Source: Ga0077527 sp964433345
GTDB taxonomy: Bacteria > Pseudomonadota > Gammaproteobacteria > Burkholderiales > SG8-41
Assembly: GCA_964433345.1 (NCBI GenBank)
Contig: CAYSQJ010000003.1
Span: 248,001 to 312,000, forward strand
Direction of reading: 5' to 3'
Length of the DNA stretch: 64,000 nucleotides
Under the pieces are notes generated by a model that searched no databases, had not been told where the DNA came from, and saw nothing but the letters and a program-made list of their open reading frames with translations. The position numbers and the translations under genes are program-made. This document shows, in pieces, positions 8,396 to 16,802 of this stretch; the first letter of the stretch is position 1; each line of letters begins with the position of its first letter.

Positions 8396-9097
8396 ATGCC
8401 TGACCATACGCTGAAGCAATTTGACACCGAACTGGAAGAGATCCGCTCAAAGGTGCTGCAAATGGGCGGCCTAGTCGAGGAGCAGATCACCCGGGCGCTG
8501 GAATCGCTGACCACCGGCAATTCGGCGCTGGCGCGCCAGGTCATGGACAACGATCATCAGGTCAATGCACTCGAGGTCGCCATCGACGAGGAATGCAGCA
8601 CGCTGATCGCCCTGCGCCAGCCGGCGGCCAAGGACCTGCGCACCATCATGACGGTGGTCAAGACCATCACCGACCTCGAGCGCATCGGCGACGAGGCGGC
8701 GAAAATCGCGCGCATGGCCCAGGCCATCTACGAAAGCGACCGTCCCACCGTGCCGCGGGTTTCGGAAATCGAGAGGGTCACGGAACTGGCGCTCGGCATG
8801 CTGCGCAATTCACTGGATTCCTTCGCGCGCCTCGACCTGACGGTGGCGGCCAAGGTGGTGCGGCAGGACGAGCAGGTGGACAAGGCCTTCAAGAACATCC
8901 TTCGCCAGCTGATCACCTTCATGATGGAAGATCCGCGGACCATCTCACACGCCATCGAGATCCTGTTCATCGCCAAGGCCATCGAACGCATCGGTGACCA
9001 CGCCAAGAACATGTCCGAATACGTGGTTTACCTGGTCAAGGGCAAGGACGTGCGCCACACCGGTGTCGAGGCCGTCGAACGCGAAGCTCTTGGCTGA
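8396..9097 (+). CDS. phoU: Phosphate-signalling regulator PhoU
   Basis: A cytosolic protein of 233 residues made of two similar three-helix PhoU repeats. The metal-cluster motifs ERIGDEAAKIA (near residue 90) and ERIGDHAKNMSEYV (near residue 196) are both intact. PhoU links the Pst phosphate transporter and PhoR kinase and restrains phosphate uptake. Here no pst genes are adjacent; it stands immediately upstream of ppx and opposite a polyphosphate-kinase cluster, which fits a role in phosphate/polyphosphate balance. ATG at 8396 was chosen over the in-frame TTG at 8378. Confidence 0.95.
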   Translation: MPDHTLKQFDTELEEIRSKVLQMGGLVEEQITRALESLTTGNSALARQVMDNDHQVNALEVAIDEECSTLIALRQPAAKDLRTIMTVVKTITDLERIGDEAAKIARMAQAIYESDRPTVPRVSEIERVTELALGMLRNSLDSFARLDLTVAAKVVRQDEQVDKAFKNILRQLITFMMEDPRTISHAIEILFIAKAIERIGDHAKNMSEYVVYLVKGKDVRHTGVEAVEREALG

Positions 9098-9210
9098 CCG
9101 CACCTGCGGGACTGCGGTCGCCGCGTGGTACACTGAAATCCGGTCACCACAGAACGGGCGGTCAGGCATGCGGATCAACTGCGCAGCAGCGATTCAGGGA
9201 GCAGTCACCG

Positions 9211-10728
9211 GTGGCTGAGCAGTCCACCATCGCCGCTGTCGACCTCGGCTCGAACTCCTTCCACTGCCAGATTGCCCGCATTGCCGGCGACCAGTGCTAC
9301 CCGCTGGACTCGCTGCGTGAGCCGGTGCGCCTTGGCGCCGGCCTCGGCAAGGACAAGAAGCTCGATGACGATTCCCAGGACAGGGCGCTGGCCTGCCTCG
9401 CCCGCTTCGGCGAACGCCTGCGCGGGCTCGACAAACACGCAGTGCGCGCGATCGGCACCAACACGCTGCGCGTCGCAAAGAACGCAAAACCTTTCCTGCG
9501 CCGGGCGCAGGCGGTCCTCGGATTCCCGATCGAAGTCGTGGCCGGGCGCGAAGAGGCGCGGCTGATCTACCTCGGTGTGTCGCACAGCCTGCCGGCGTCC
9601 CGCGACAAGCGGTTGGTCGTCGACATCGGCGGCGGATCGACGGAGTGCATCATCGGCGCCGGGTACAAGCCGCAGAAGCTGGAAAGCCTGTTCATGGGCT
9701 GCGTGTCCTACAGCCTGCGCTATTTCCGCGACGGCCGGCTCACCAAGGCGGGATTCAAGGAGGCAGAACTCGCCGCACGGGCCGAGTTGCAGCCGATCGT
9801 CGGCCGCTACATCCGCGGTAACTGGCAGCAGGCCGTCGGCTCCTCCGGTACGATCCGCGCTCTCGCCGAAATTCTCGAGCTGTCCGGTTATACCGCGGGA
9901 CCGATCACGCTGGCCGGACTCGACCGCCTGCGCAGCCAGCTGATCCGGGCCGGCAACATGTCCGAAATCGAATTGCCCGGACTGCGCAGCGACCGCCGCC
10001 CCGTGCTGCCGGGCGGCATGGCCATACTGTATGCGGTGCTCGACGAACTGAACATCGACGCGCTGACCCCCGCCACCGGCGCGATGCGCCAGGGCGTGCT
10101 CTACGACATGCTCGGGCGCTTCCATCACCACGACATGCGCGACGTCACCGTCGCCCAGTTCATGCAGCGCTACCACGTCGACGCCCAGCAGGCGAAACGC
10201 GTCGGCGGCTTCGCCGCGGCGCTCTACGAAAAGCTCGGCGGCGACATCATCGACGAAGATGCTCCTCAATTGCTGGCCTGGGCCGCGAAGCTGCATGAAA
10301 TCGGCATCCCGGTCGCCTACAGCGGCTATCACAAGCACTCCGCATACATCATCAGCAATGCCGACATGCCGGGGTTTTCAAGGGAGGAGCAGGAGCGCCT
10401 CGCCGCCCTGGTGCTCAATCACCGGCGTTCGCTGAAGAAATCGCTGGAAACCCTGCCCGAAGAAGAAAACCGCGCACTGGTGCTGGCGCTGCGGCTGGCG
10501 GTGCTGCTGTGCCGGGCGCGGCGCGATGCGCGCTTCCCGCCGCTGGATATCCGCCTGCAGGGCGAACGGGTACGTCTCAGCTTCGATTCCGCATGGCTGG
10601 AGGCAAACCCGCTGACGGCGACTGCCCTGCGCGAGGAAATCGCGGAATGGGCGCGCGTCGGACTTGAACTGAAGGTACCGGGCCTCGACGACATCGTGCT
10701 GGCACGTGAGCCCGCGCTGACGGAGTGA
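9211..10728 (+). CDS. ppx: Exopolyphosphatase (Ppx/GppA family)
   Basis: It releases orthophosphate processively from polyphosphate chains. The 505-residue product has the actin-like ASKHA fold: phosphate-1 motif AAVDLGSNSFH at the N-terminus, REEARLIYLGV with the catalytic acidic residue, the second phosphate loop VVDIGGGSTECI, and a C-terminal HD-like helical region (AAKLHEIG, HKHSAYII). The start is GTG at 9211 with a GGGA-type ribosome binding site about nine bases upstream. The length argues for a Ppx with the C-terminal domains rather than short GppA-like forms. It converges on the PAP gene, with a perfect hairpin between them. Confidence 0.94.
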   Translation: MAEQSTIAAVDLGSNSFHCQIARIAGDQCYPLDSLREPVRLGAGLGKDKKLDDDSQDRALACLARFGERLRGLDKHAVRAIGTNTLRVAKNAKPFLRRAQAVLGFPIEVVAGREEARLIYLGVSHSLPASRDKRLVVDIGGGSTECIIGAGYKPQKLESLFMGCVSYSLRYFRDGRLTKAGFKEAELAARAELQPIVGRYIRGNWQQAVGSSGTIRALAEILELSGYTAGPITLAGLDRLRSQLIRAGNMSEIELPGLRSDRRPVLPGGMAILYAVLDELNIDALTPATGAMRQGVLYDMLGRFHHHDMRDVTVAQFMQRYHVDAQQAKRVGGFAAALYEKLGGDIIDEDAPQLLAWAAKLHEIGIPVAYSGYHKHSAYIISNADMPGFSREEQERLAALVLNHRRSLKKSLETLPEEENRALVLALRLAVLLCRARRDARFPPLDIRLQGERVRLSFDSAWLEANPLTATALREEIAEWARVGLELKVPGLDDIVLAREPALTE

Positions 10729-10735
10729 ACACCGC

Positions 10736-10770
10736 GGCGGGCAGGGGCGGCCTCTCCTGACCTGCCCGCC
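10736..10770. terminator. Hairpin between convergent ppx and PAP genes
   Basis: Perfect 10-bp inverted repeat GGCGGGCAGG (10736-10745) / CCTGCCCGCC (10761-10770) with a 15-base loop, lying between two stop codons. It is well placed for a two-way terminator but has no long T-run on either side, so Rho-independent action is uncertain. Confidence 0.5.
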
Positions 10771-10773
10771 CTT

Positions 10774-12303
10774 CTACCTGTCCTTCTTGCCCTTCTTGTC
10801 CTTCTTGCCCGGTTCCTTGACACGCGCCAGCGCGGCCTCGACGGAATCGGCAAGGGTCCTGATTACCTTGATCCGCGCGTGATACTTGTTATTGGCCTCG
10901 ACCAGCGTCCACGGCGCGACGCTGGTGGACGTGCGGTCGACCATGTCGCAGACCGCGCGCTCATAGGCATCCCACTGCTTGCGGTTGCGCCAGTCCTCGT
11001 CGGTGATCTTGAAACGCTTGAACGCGACCTTCTCGCGCTCCTTGAAGCGCCGGAACTGCTCTTCCTTGCTGATGGTGAGCCAGAATTTCACCACCAGCAG
11101 GTCGTGCTGCGCCAATTGCTGTTCGAAGTCGTTGATTTCGCCGTAGGCGCGCATCCAGTCCGCCTCCGAGCAGAAGCCCTCCACGCGCTCGACCAGCACC
11201 CGGCCATACCAGGAGCGGTCGAAGATCACCAGCCGGCCGCGCCGCGGCAGATGGCGCCAGAACCGCCAGAGATAAGGCTTGCTGCGCTCCTCCTCGGTCG
11301 GTGCCGCCACCGATACGGTCTGGTAGCTGCGCGCATCGAGGGCCCGCGTGACGCGCCGGATCGCGCCACCCTTGCCGGCGGCATCATTGCCCTCGAATAC
11401 CGCGACCACTGCCATCTGCTTCATGCGCGGATCGCGGAACAGCCGGTTCAGGCGCCCCTGCTGACGCTCCAGCTCGGTTTCATAGGCCTTTTTCGACAGC
11501 ACCTGGTCCAGCTGCAGTGCACGGATCACGTTGAGGTTGTCGACTGCCGGCGGCAGCGGCGGCGTACGGTCGGGTGCTCGCGCCGCCGACTTTTCATCCA
11601 GCCGCTCGCGCAGCGCTGCAAGCAGCGTGCGGCCGACCGTCAGGCTGCGATAGCGCGGGTCGGCTCCCGATACCACCAGCCACGGCGCCTCGCCGGTGCT
11701 GGTCTTGCGCACGAAGGGCTCGCAAACGCCGACAAAATCGTCGTACTGCTCGAACAGCTTCCAGTCCTTGGCGGTCACCCGCCAGCGCGTGACCGGGTCG
11801 GCCTCGAGCTCGCGCAGGCGCTTTTTCTGCTGCGGCTTGGACAGGTGAAACCAGAACTTGAGCAGCAGCACACCCTCGTCGACCAGCATGCGCTCGAGCC
11901 GCAGGATTTCTCCGATGTACTGGTCGAAACGGCCCGCGCTGATGCTTCCGGTGGCACGGTCGACGATGGGTTGTGTATGCCAGGCACCGAAAAAAATCCC
12001 GATCTTGCCTTTCGGAGGCAGGGCCCGCCAGTAGCGCCAGACCCGGGGCCGCTCGCTTTCCTCGTCGGAAGGCTCGGCAAAGCCGCTGACTTCGATGTGC
12101 CGCGGGTCCATCCACTCGTTGAGCAGGTTGACGGTTTCGCCCTTCCCCGCCCCCTCGACGCCGGCGATCAGGATCAGCACCGAAAAACGGCCGTCCTGCT
12201 TCAGGTCGTACTGCGCATTGAGCAGGGCTTCGCGCAGCTTCGGTTCCGCGCGGCGGTAGGTTGCCTTGTCGACGCGGTGTGCAAGGCTTGCTGATTCGAA
12301 CAT
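10774..12303 (-). CDS. pap: Polyphosphate:AMP phosphotransferase (two-domain PPK2)
   Basis: It transfers phosphate from polyphosphate to AMP, giving ADP. The protein has two tandem PPK2-type P-loop kinase domains: the first with GVEGAGKGETVNLL and the second with FEGNDAAGKGGAIRRV, followed by lid and Walker B-like segments such as VIFDRSWYGRVLVERVEGF. A duplicated 509-residue architecture is typical of class II PPK2 (PAP), as opposed to single-domain PPK2 forms. The C-terminus is lysine-rich. The ATG at 12303 gives the family N-terminus MFESASLAHRVDK. It is probably cotranscribed behind sixA, CYTH-CHAD and ppk1. Confidence 0.93.
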   Translation of the reverse strand: MFESASLAHRVDKATYRRAEPKLREALLNAQYDLKQDGRFSVLILIAGVEGAGKGETVNLLNEWMDPRHIEVSGFAEPSDEESERPRVWRYWRALPPKGKIGIFFGAWHTQPIVDRATGSISAGRFDQYIGEILRLERMLVDEGVLLLKFWFHLSKPQQKKRLRELEADPVTRWRVTAKDWKLFEQYDDFVGVCEPFVRKTSTGEAPWLVVSGADPRYRSLTVGRTLLAALRERLDEKSAARAPDRTPPLPPAVDNLNVIRALQLDQVLSKKAYETELERQQGRLNRLFRDPRMKQMAVVAVFEGNDAAGKGGAIRRVTRALDARSYQTVSVAAPTEEERSKPYLWRFWRHLPRRGRLVIFDRSWYGRVLVERVEGFCSEADWMRAYGEINDFEQQLAQHDLLVVKFWLTISKEEQFRRFKEREKVAFKRFKITDEDWRNRKQWDAYERAVCDMVDRTSTSVAPWTLVEANNKYHARIKVIRTLADSVEAALARVKEPGKKDKKGKKDR

Positions 12304-12313
12304 GCCGTCCCTC

Positions 12314-12757
12314 CTAGAGAATTCCTGGTGCAAGCATGGCGCGCACCTCGACGTCGACGCCATTGTCGCAGGACAGCCACCAGATCGCGCCCTTCTTCAT
12401 GTTCCAGGCTGACGCCTTGCCGGTCAGCGCCAGCGCGGCCGCCGCGCCCAGGGTCGGCTGGTGGCCGACGATGATCACCGTGCCGCCCTCGCCGGGCCAG
12501 CCTGCAGCCTTCAGCACGCCCTGCGGCATCGCAGCGGTGGAAACAGCCTTCTCGATCTGCGGATCGGCGGCCAGCGCGGCCGCGGTTTCACGCGCGCGCA
12601 CCGCCGGGCTGCAGATCACGCGATAACTGCCGGGCAGGCGCTCCGCCAGCCAGGCCGCCATTTTTCTGGCCTGCCGCCGTCCTTTCGCGGTCAGCCGCCG
12701 TGCCTCGTCCGGCACGCCGTCCTCCGCATCCGCATGTCGCCAAAGAATCAGGTCCAT
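12314..12757 (-). CDS. sixA: Phosphohistidine phosphatase SixA
   Basis: A 147-residue histidine-phosphatase-superfamily protein. The catalytic RHG-type motif appears as WRHADAED with His8 as the expected nucleophile, and the second catalytic histidine is in VGHQPTLG. SixA dephosphorylates phosphohistidine on Hpt domains (and in E. coli acts on the nitrogen PTS). Start ATG 12757 is 2 bases after the stop of the CYTH-CHAD gene, so the genes are translationally close. Its location inside a polyphosphate cluster raises the possibility of action on a phosphorylated His of a polyphosphate enzyme, which is only an inference. Confidence 0.9.
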   Translation of the reverse strand: MDLILWRHADAEDGVPDEARRLTAKGRRQARKMAAWLAERLPGSYRVICSPAVRARETAAALAADPQIEKAVSTAAMPQGVLKAAGWPGEGGTVIIVGHQPTLGAAAALALTGKASAWNMKKGAIWWLSCDNGVDVEVRAMLAPGIL

Positions 12758-12759
12758 TT

Positions 12760-14307
12760 TCACTCCAGCCAGGGCAAAGGCGCCGCGCGAAAACGTCGCC
12801 ATGCAGCCCGCAGCTCCGCGCGCTCGCCCGCGGCACGATCCCCGCACCATGCGACGATCTGTTCCGCTGCAAGCCGCGCATCGGGCCCGCCGGCAGCAAC
12901 CGCGCTTTCGAGCAGCGGCTCCACTCCGGCAGCGTCATTGATGCGGCCCAGTATATCCTGCAGTCGCGTCAGCCGTTCTCGCAGCGCAGCCATGCGGCGC
13001 GGCGCAAAGAGGCCGTTGAAGAATTCCACGGCATACCTCAGTTGCTTGACGGCAATCCGCAGCCGGTGCAGTTCCGCATTGCTGCGGCGATCGATGCGGC
13101 GCCCCCGCTTGAGCGCGCGGGTATGCCAGTGCGCAAGGATCTGCGCCGCGCATTCCCTCACCGGCCGGCACCACGCGCCGGAATCGGACTCCACGTCTGA
13201 GGCCAGCAGCCGCCCCAGGTCCAGCATCGAGTTCCGATACTGCTCGCCCTTTATTGACCTTATTGCCATCGCCCGCGCGCGCTTGCGCTGCCGTTCGCAG
13301 GCCTCGAGCAAGGCTTGCGCGGCTTGGTCAAGCGCAAGCGCATCCGATGCCGCCGGCAAGGTCTCGATGGCCAGCACGTCCCAGTCGCGCGCCGGCGCGA
13401 GAGCGGCGGCGATCCCGCGCAAGGTTCCGGCGTCTTGCGCTACGGCATCGCCCAGACAATCGCGGAACAGCCTCAACGCCGAGCGCAGCCGGCGAAGGCC
13501 GACGCGCATCTGATGCAGATATTCCGGGTCATCGTCATGGATCACGCCGTGCTCGTTGGCATGCACCTGGACCAGGGCATTGCCGGCGATCGCGCGAAAA
13601 GCCTCGCCCGCGGTCATCGGGCGGCGCAGTTCCAGTGCCTGCGCCTTGACCGGCGGCTCGTCCGTGCCGCGGAACAGGGCGTAGCCGCGCTGCGCCTTCG
13701 AACGGTGCTCCATCGCCACCGGTATCCGCAGCGCCAGTTGCCGCGCAAGGTCGAAAAGGGCGCCGACCGGCCCGCTTCTCAGTTCAAGCTCGATCTCGCA
13801 AAGCGGTCTGCGGCGCCTGCCGCTGCGCAGCGTTCCGCGGTCGATTGCCGCCTCGATGCAGACGCCGGGGACGGGTTCGAGCAGACGCAGCGAGCGCCGG
13901 ATTTCGGTGTGGAATACCGGCCCCAATCCTTCCACTACCTTGCGCGAACGCAGGACCCGGGCAAGCGGATGTCGCGGCAGCCGCGAAAGATCGGGCTGCC
14001 CGTCAGTGAGCAAGCTGTCGATTTCGAGACGGCGATGCAGGCCTGATGCTGCGGAGCCTCCTCCCTTGACCGTCTGCACCCAGCGCCCGCCCTCGCGACG
14101 AACCCGCAGGGCAATCCGGTGCTGCCAAAGGTCCAGAGCGGGCGTGTCGAAATAGGTCGCGGCCAGAAGCCGGCTGCTGCCGCGCCGCGCGCCCGAAAGC
14201 TCGGGCAGAGTCAGAACCTCGCGCAGGCGAGACGACGGGAATCGCAGCTTGAGTTCGATTTCGGTCGCGACCGCGGCTTCTCCGCGCACTCGCGGCAAGG
14301 GCTTCAT
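12760..14307 (-). CDS. CYTH and CHAD domain protein
   Basis: A 515-residue protein with an N-terminal CYTH (triphosphate tunnel) domain, recognised by EIELKLRF near residue 17 and alternating charged beta-strands, and a C-terminal CHAD domain of helices with conserved His/Arg/Lys: VHANEHGVIHDDDPEYLHQMRVGLRRLRSALRLF (cut across residues about 248-281) and LHRLRIAVKQLRYAVEFF near residue 415. CYTH domains hydrolyse inorganic triphosphate or similar substrates; CHAD domains bind polyphosphate and localise to granules. Overlap of 4 bp with ppk1 (ATGA) supports a joint role in polyphosphate handling. Confidence 0.92.
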   Translation of the reverse strand: MKPLPRVRGEAAVATEIELKLRFPSSRLREVLTLPELSGARRGSSRLLAATYFDTPALDLWQHRIALRVRREGGRWVQTVKGGGSAASGLHRRLEIDSLLTDGQPDLSRLPRHPLARVLRSRKVVEGLGPVFHTEIRRSLRLLEPVPGVCIEAAIDRGTLRSGRRRRPLCEIELELRSGPVGALFDLARQLALRIPVAMEHRSKAQRGYALFRGTDEPPVKAQALELRRPMTAGEAFRAIAGNALVQVHANEHGVIHDDDPEYLHQMRVGLRRLRSALRLFRDCLGDAVAQDAGTLRGIAAALAPARDWDVLAIETLPAASDALALDQAAQALLEACERQRKRARAMAIRSIKGEQYRNSMLDLGRLLASDVESDSGAWCRPVRECAAQILAHWHTRALKRGRRIDRRSNAELHRLRIAVKQLRYAVEFFNGLFAPRRMAALRERLTRLQDILGRINDAAGVEPLLESAVAAGGPDARLAAEQIVAWCGDRAAGERAELRAAWRRFRAAPLPWLE

Positions 14308-16415
14308 GCTCCGGTCTTGCGGGCAAGCAGGTCGAGAAGCGCTTCCTGGGCAATAACCGGCCGCGCCCGCCCCGGAACGCGACAGGCATACTGTCCGTCC
14401 TCGCCCATCTGCCAGGCTTGGGTGTTGTCCTCAAGATAGATCCGCAGCCCTTCGTTGATCACACGTTGCTTCAGATCCGGATCCAGCACCGGAAAACAGA
14501 CTTCGACACGGCCGAAGAAATTGCGGTCCATCCAGTCGGCGCTCGACAGGTAGACATCCTCGGCACCATCATTGTGGAAATAGAACACCCGCGTGTGCTC
14601 AAGGAAGCGGCCGATGACGGAGCGCACGCGAATGTTGTCCGACAGCCCGGGAACCCCGGGGCGCAGTGCACAGACCCCGCGAACGATGAGGTCGATCTGC
14701 ACCCCGGCCTTGGATGCCTCGTAGAGGGCGCCCACCACTTCCGCTTCGAGCAGCGAGTTCATCTTGGCGATGATCTGTCCCTTGCGGCCGGAGCGCGCAA
14801 TCGCCGTCTCGTTCTCGATCGCGCGCATCATCTCCCTGTGCAGCGTGAAGGGCGACTGGCGCAGATGACGCAGTTTGGTCGCCCGCCCCAATCCCGTCAG
14901 CTGCATGAACACGTCGGCCACGTCGCTGCCGATTTCCTCGTTGCAGGTGAAGAGTCCGAAGTCGGTATAGAGGCGCGCGGTGCGCGGATGGTAGTTGCCG
15001 GTGGCGAGATGCACATAACGGCGCAGCCCCTCGGCCTCGCGCCGCACCACCATCAGCATCTTGGCATGGGTCTTGTGCCCCACCACGCCATAGACCACAT
15101 GGGCACCGGCTTCCTCGAGGCGTTGCGCCCAGTTGATGTTTGCCTCCTCATCAAAGCGCGCCATCAGCTCCAGCACCACCGTCACTTCCTTGCCGCTGCG
15201 TGCTGCGCTGATCAGCTCCTCCATCAGCTCCGATTCGGCACCGGTGCGGTACACCGTCATCTTGATTGCCGCCACCGCCGGATCGCGTGCCGCCTGCTGC
15301 AGGAAGACGATCACCGGCTGAAAGGACTGGTAGGGATGGTGCAACAGCACGTCGCGCGCGCGAATCGCCTCGAACATGCCGCCCGGCGCGTCAAGACGCC
15401 CGGGGATCCCGGGGCGGAACTGCGGAAACTTCAGGTCCGGGCGATCCACCCAGTCGGGCACGCTGATCACGCGCGCGAGGTTGACCGGGCCATCGACGCG
15501 GTAGAGATCCTCCTCGTCGAGCTTGAACTGGGTCAGCAGAAAATTGGAGATGTGCTGCGGGCAGCTGTCGGCAACTTCAAGCCGCACTTCGTCGCCGAAA
15601 TGCCGGTGGGGCAGCTCGCCGCGCAGCGCGGTGCGCAGGTCCTTGACCTCCTCCTCGTCGACGAAAAGTTCGCTGTTGCGGGTCAGGCGGAACTGGTAAC
15701 AGCCGAGAACCTTCATGCCGGTGAACAGCTCGCCGACATGTTCGTGCAGCACCGAGGACAGGAACACGAAATCGTACTCGGCGCCGGCCACATCCTGCGG
15801 CAGGCGGATCACCCGCGGCAGCACCCGCGGTGCCTGCACGATGGCGATGCCCGAATTGCGGCCGAAAGCATCCTTGCCCTCCAGCTCGACGGCGAAGTTC
15901 AGACTCTTGTTGAGCACCCGCGGAAAGGGATGCGCCGGGTCGAGGCCGATCGGCGTCAACACCGGCATCACCTCGCGCAGGAAGTAGCCGCGCGTCCACT
16001 CTGCCTGCTGCGGCGTCAGGCTGCTGCGCCGCAGAAAGCGTATGCCTTCGCGCTCCAGCCCCGGCAGGATCTCCTCGTTGAGCAGGCGGTACTGGCGCGC
16101 AACCAGTTCATGCGCTTCATTCGCGACCTGGCGGTAAACCTGGTCGGCGCGTAGCTGGTCCGGATAGACCGGCGCCGATCCAGCCTCGATTTCGGCCTGC
16201 AGGCCGGCTACGCGAACCTCGAAAAATTCATCCAGGTTACTGCTGACGATGCACAGGAAACGCAGGCGCTCAAGCAGCGGGCAGGCGCTGTTTTCCGCCT
16301 GCGCCAGCACCCTGCGGTTGAAGGACAGCAGGCCGAGTTCCCGGTTGAGATAGAACTCCGGCGCAAACCGGGCCTTGCCCGGCGCGCGTCGCGGGCGGCG
16401 AACGGCTGCATTCAT
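14304..16415 (-). CDS. ppk1: Polyphosphate kinase 1
   Basis: It makes polyphosphate from ATP. The 703-residue protein has the PPK1 order: N-terminal helical domain beginning FAPEFYLNRELGLLSFNRRV, head domain, then two PLD-like domains. The autophosphorylated histidine is His450 in HKTHAKMLMV, matching the E. coli KTHAK histidine; the second conserved histidine region is in the FLEHTRVFYFHN segment. It is the first gene of the ppk1-CYTH/CHAD-sixA-pap group on this strand, opposing phoU-ppx. Confidence 0.97.
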   Translation of the reverse strand: MNAAVRRPRRAPGKARFAPEFYLNRELGLLSFNRRVLAQAENSACPLLERLRFLCIVSSNLDEFFEVRVAGLQAEIEAGSAPVYPDQLRADQVYRQVANEAHELVARQYRLLNEEILPGLEREGIRFLRRSSLTPQQAEWTRGYFLREVMPVLTPIGLDPAHPFPRVLNKSLNFAVELEGKDAFGRNSGIAIVQAPRVLPRVIRLPQDVAGAEYDFVFLSSVLHEHVGELFTGMKVLGCYQFRLTRNSELFVDEEEVKDLRTALRGELPHRHFGDEVRLEVADSCPQHISNFLLTQFKLDEEDLYRVDGPVNLARVISVPDWVDRPDLKFPQFRPGIPGRLDAPGGMFEAIRARDVLLHHPYQSFQPVIVFLQQAARDPAVAAIKMTVYRTGAESELMEELISAARSGKEVTVVLELMARFDEEANINWAQRLEEAGAHVVYGVVGHKTHAKMLMVVRREAEGLRRYVHLATGNYHPRTARLYTDFGLFTCNEEIGSDVADVFMQLTGLGRATKLRHLRQSPFTLHREMMRAIENETAIARSGRKGQIIAKMNSLLEAEVVGALYEASKAGVQIDLIVRGVCALRPGVPGLSDNIRVRSVIGRFLEHTRVFYFHNDGAEDVYLSSADWMDRNFFGRVEVCFPVLDPDLKQRVINEGLRIYLEDNTQAWQMGEDGQYACRVPGRARPVIAQEALLDLLARKTGA

Positions 16416-16451
16416 CGGGGGAAGCGCCTGGTGCGGGATGCGCGGAAAGCC

Positions 16452-16727
16452 TCAGGGCCTCGGCGGAGGAACGAATCCGGCCGCGGTGTCCGCGCCATCG
16501 CCGAAAAAATGCCTTTCCATCTGTTGCGCAAGGTAATCACGGGCCTTCTTGTCTGCAAGGTTGAGGCGGTTTTCGTTGACCAGCATTTTCTGTTGTTCCA
16601 GCCACTGCTTCCACGCTTCTTTCGACACATTGTCGAAAATCCGCCGGCCGAGTTCGCCGGGGTAGGGCGGAAAATCGAGACCTTCGGCCTCGCGTTTGAG
16701 CTTTACGCAATGCACCTGACGCGCCAT
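16452..16727 (-). CDS. yggX: Fe-S cluster oxidative-damage protection protein (YggX)
   Basis: A 91-residue cytosolic protein of the YggX family, which protects iron-sulfur clusters from oxidants and takes part in iron trafficking. The family core is intact: VHCVKLKREAEGLDFPPYPG at the N-terminus with the single conserved cysteine, then GRRIFDNVSKEAWKQWLEQQ and MLVNENRLNLADKKAR. The C-terminus is proline-rich. It sits between argA and ppk1 with 36-75 bp spacers. Confidence 0.95.
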   Translation of the reverse strand: MARQVHCVKLKREAEGLDFPPYPGELGRRIFDNVSKEAWKQWLEQQKMLVNENRLNLADKKARDYLAQQMERHFFGDGADTAAGFVPPPRP

Positions 16728-16802
16728 GTCACTTCTCCAGAATAAGACTTTTTTGTTACAGATTTGTTGCGCCAGATCAGATTCCGGCGCCCCGGCGGCC
16801 GC

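Noticed and set aside
9205..10338. Long open frame antisense to ppx
   Set aside because: High-G+C shadow frame; the plus-strand frame encodes a complete, motif-bearing exopolyphosphatase.
14418..16154. Long plus-strand open frame inside ppk1
   Set aside because: It is a mirror of the ppk1 coding frame with no recognisable domain.
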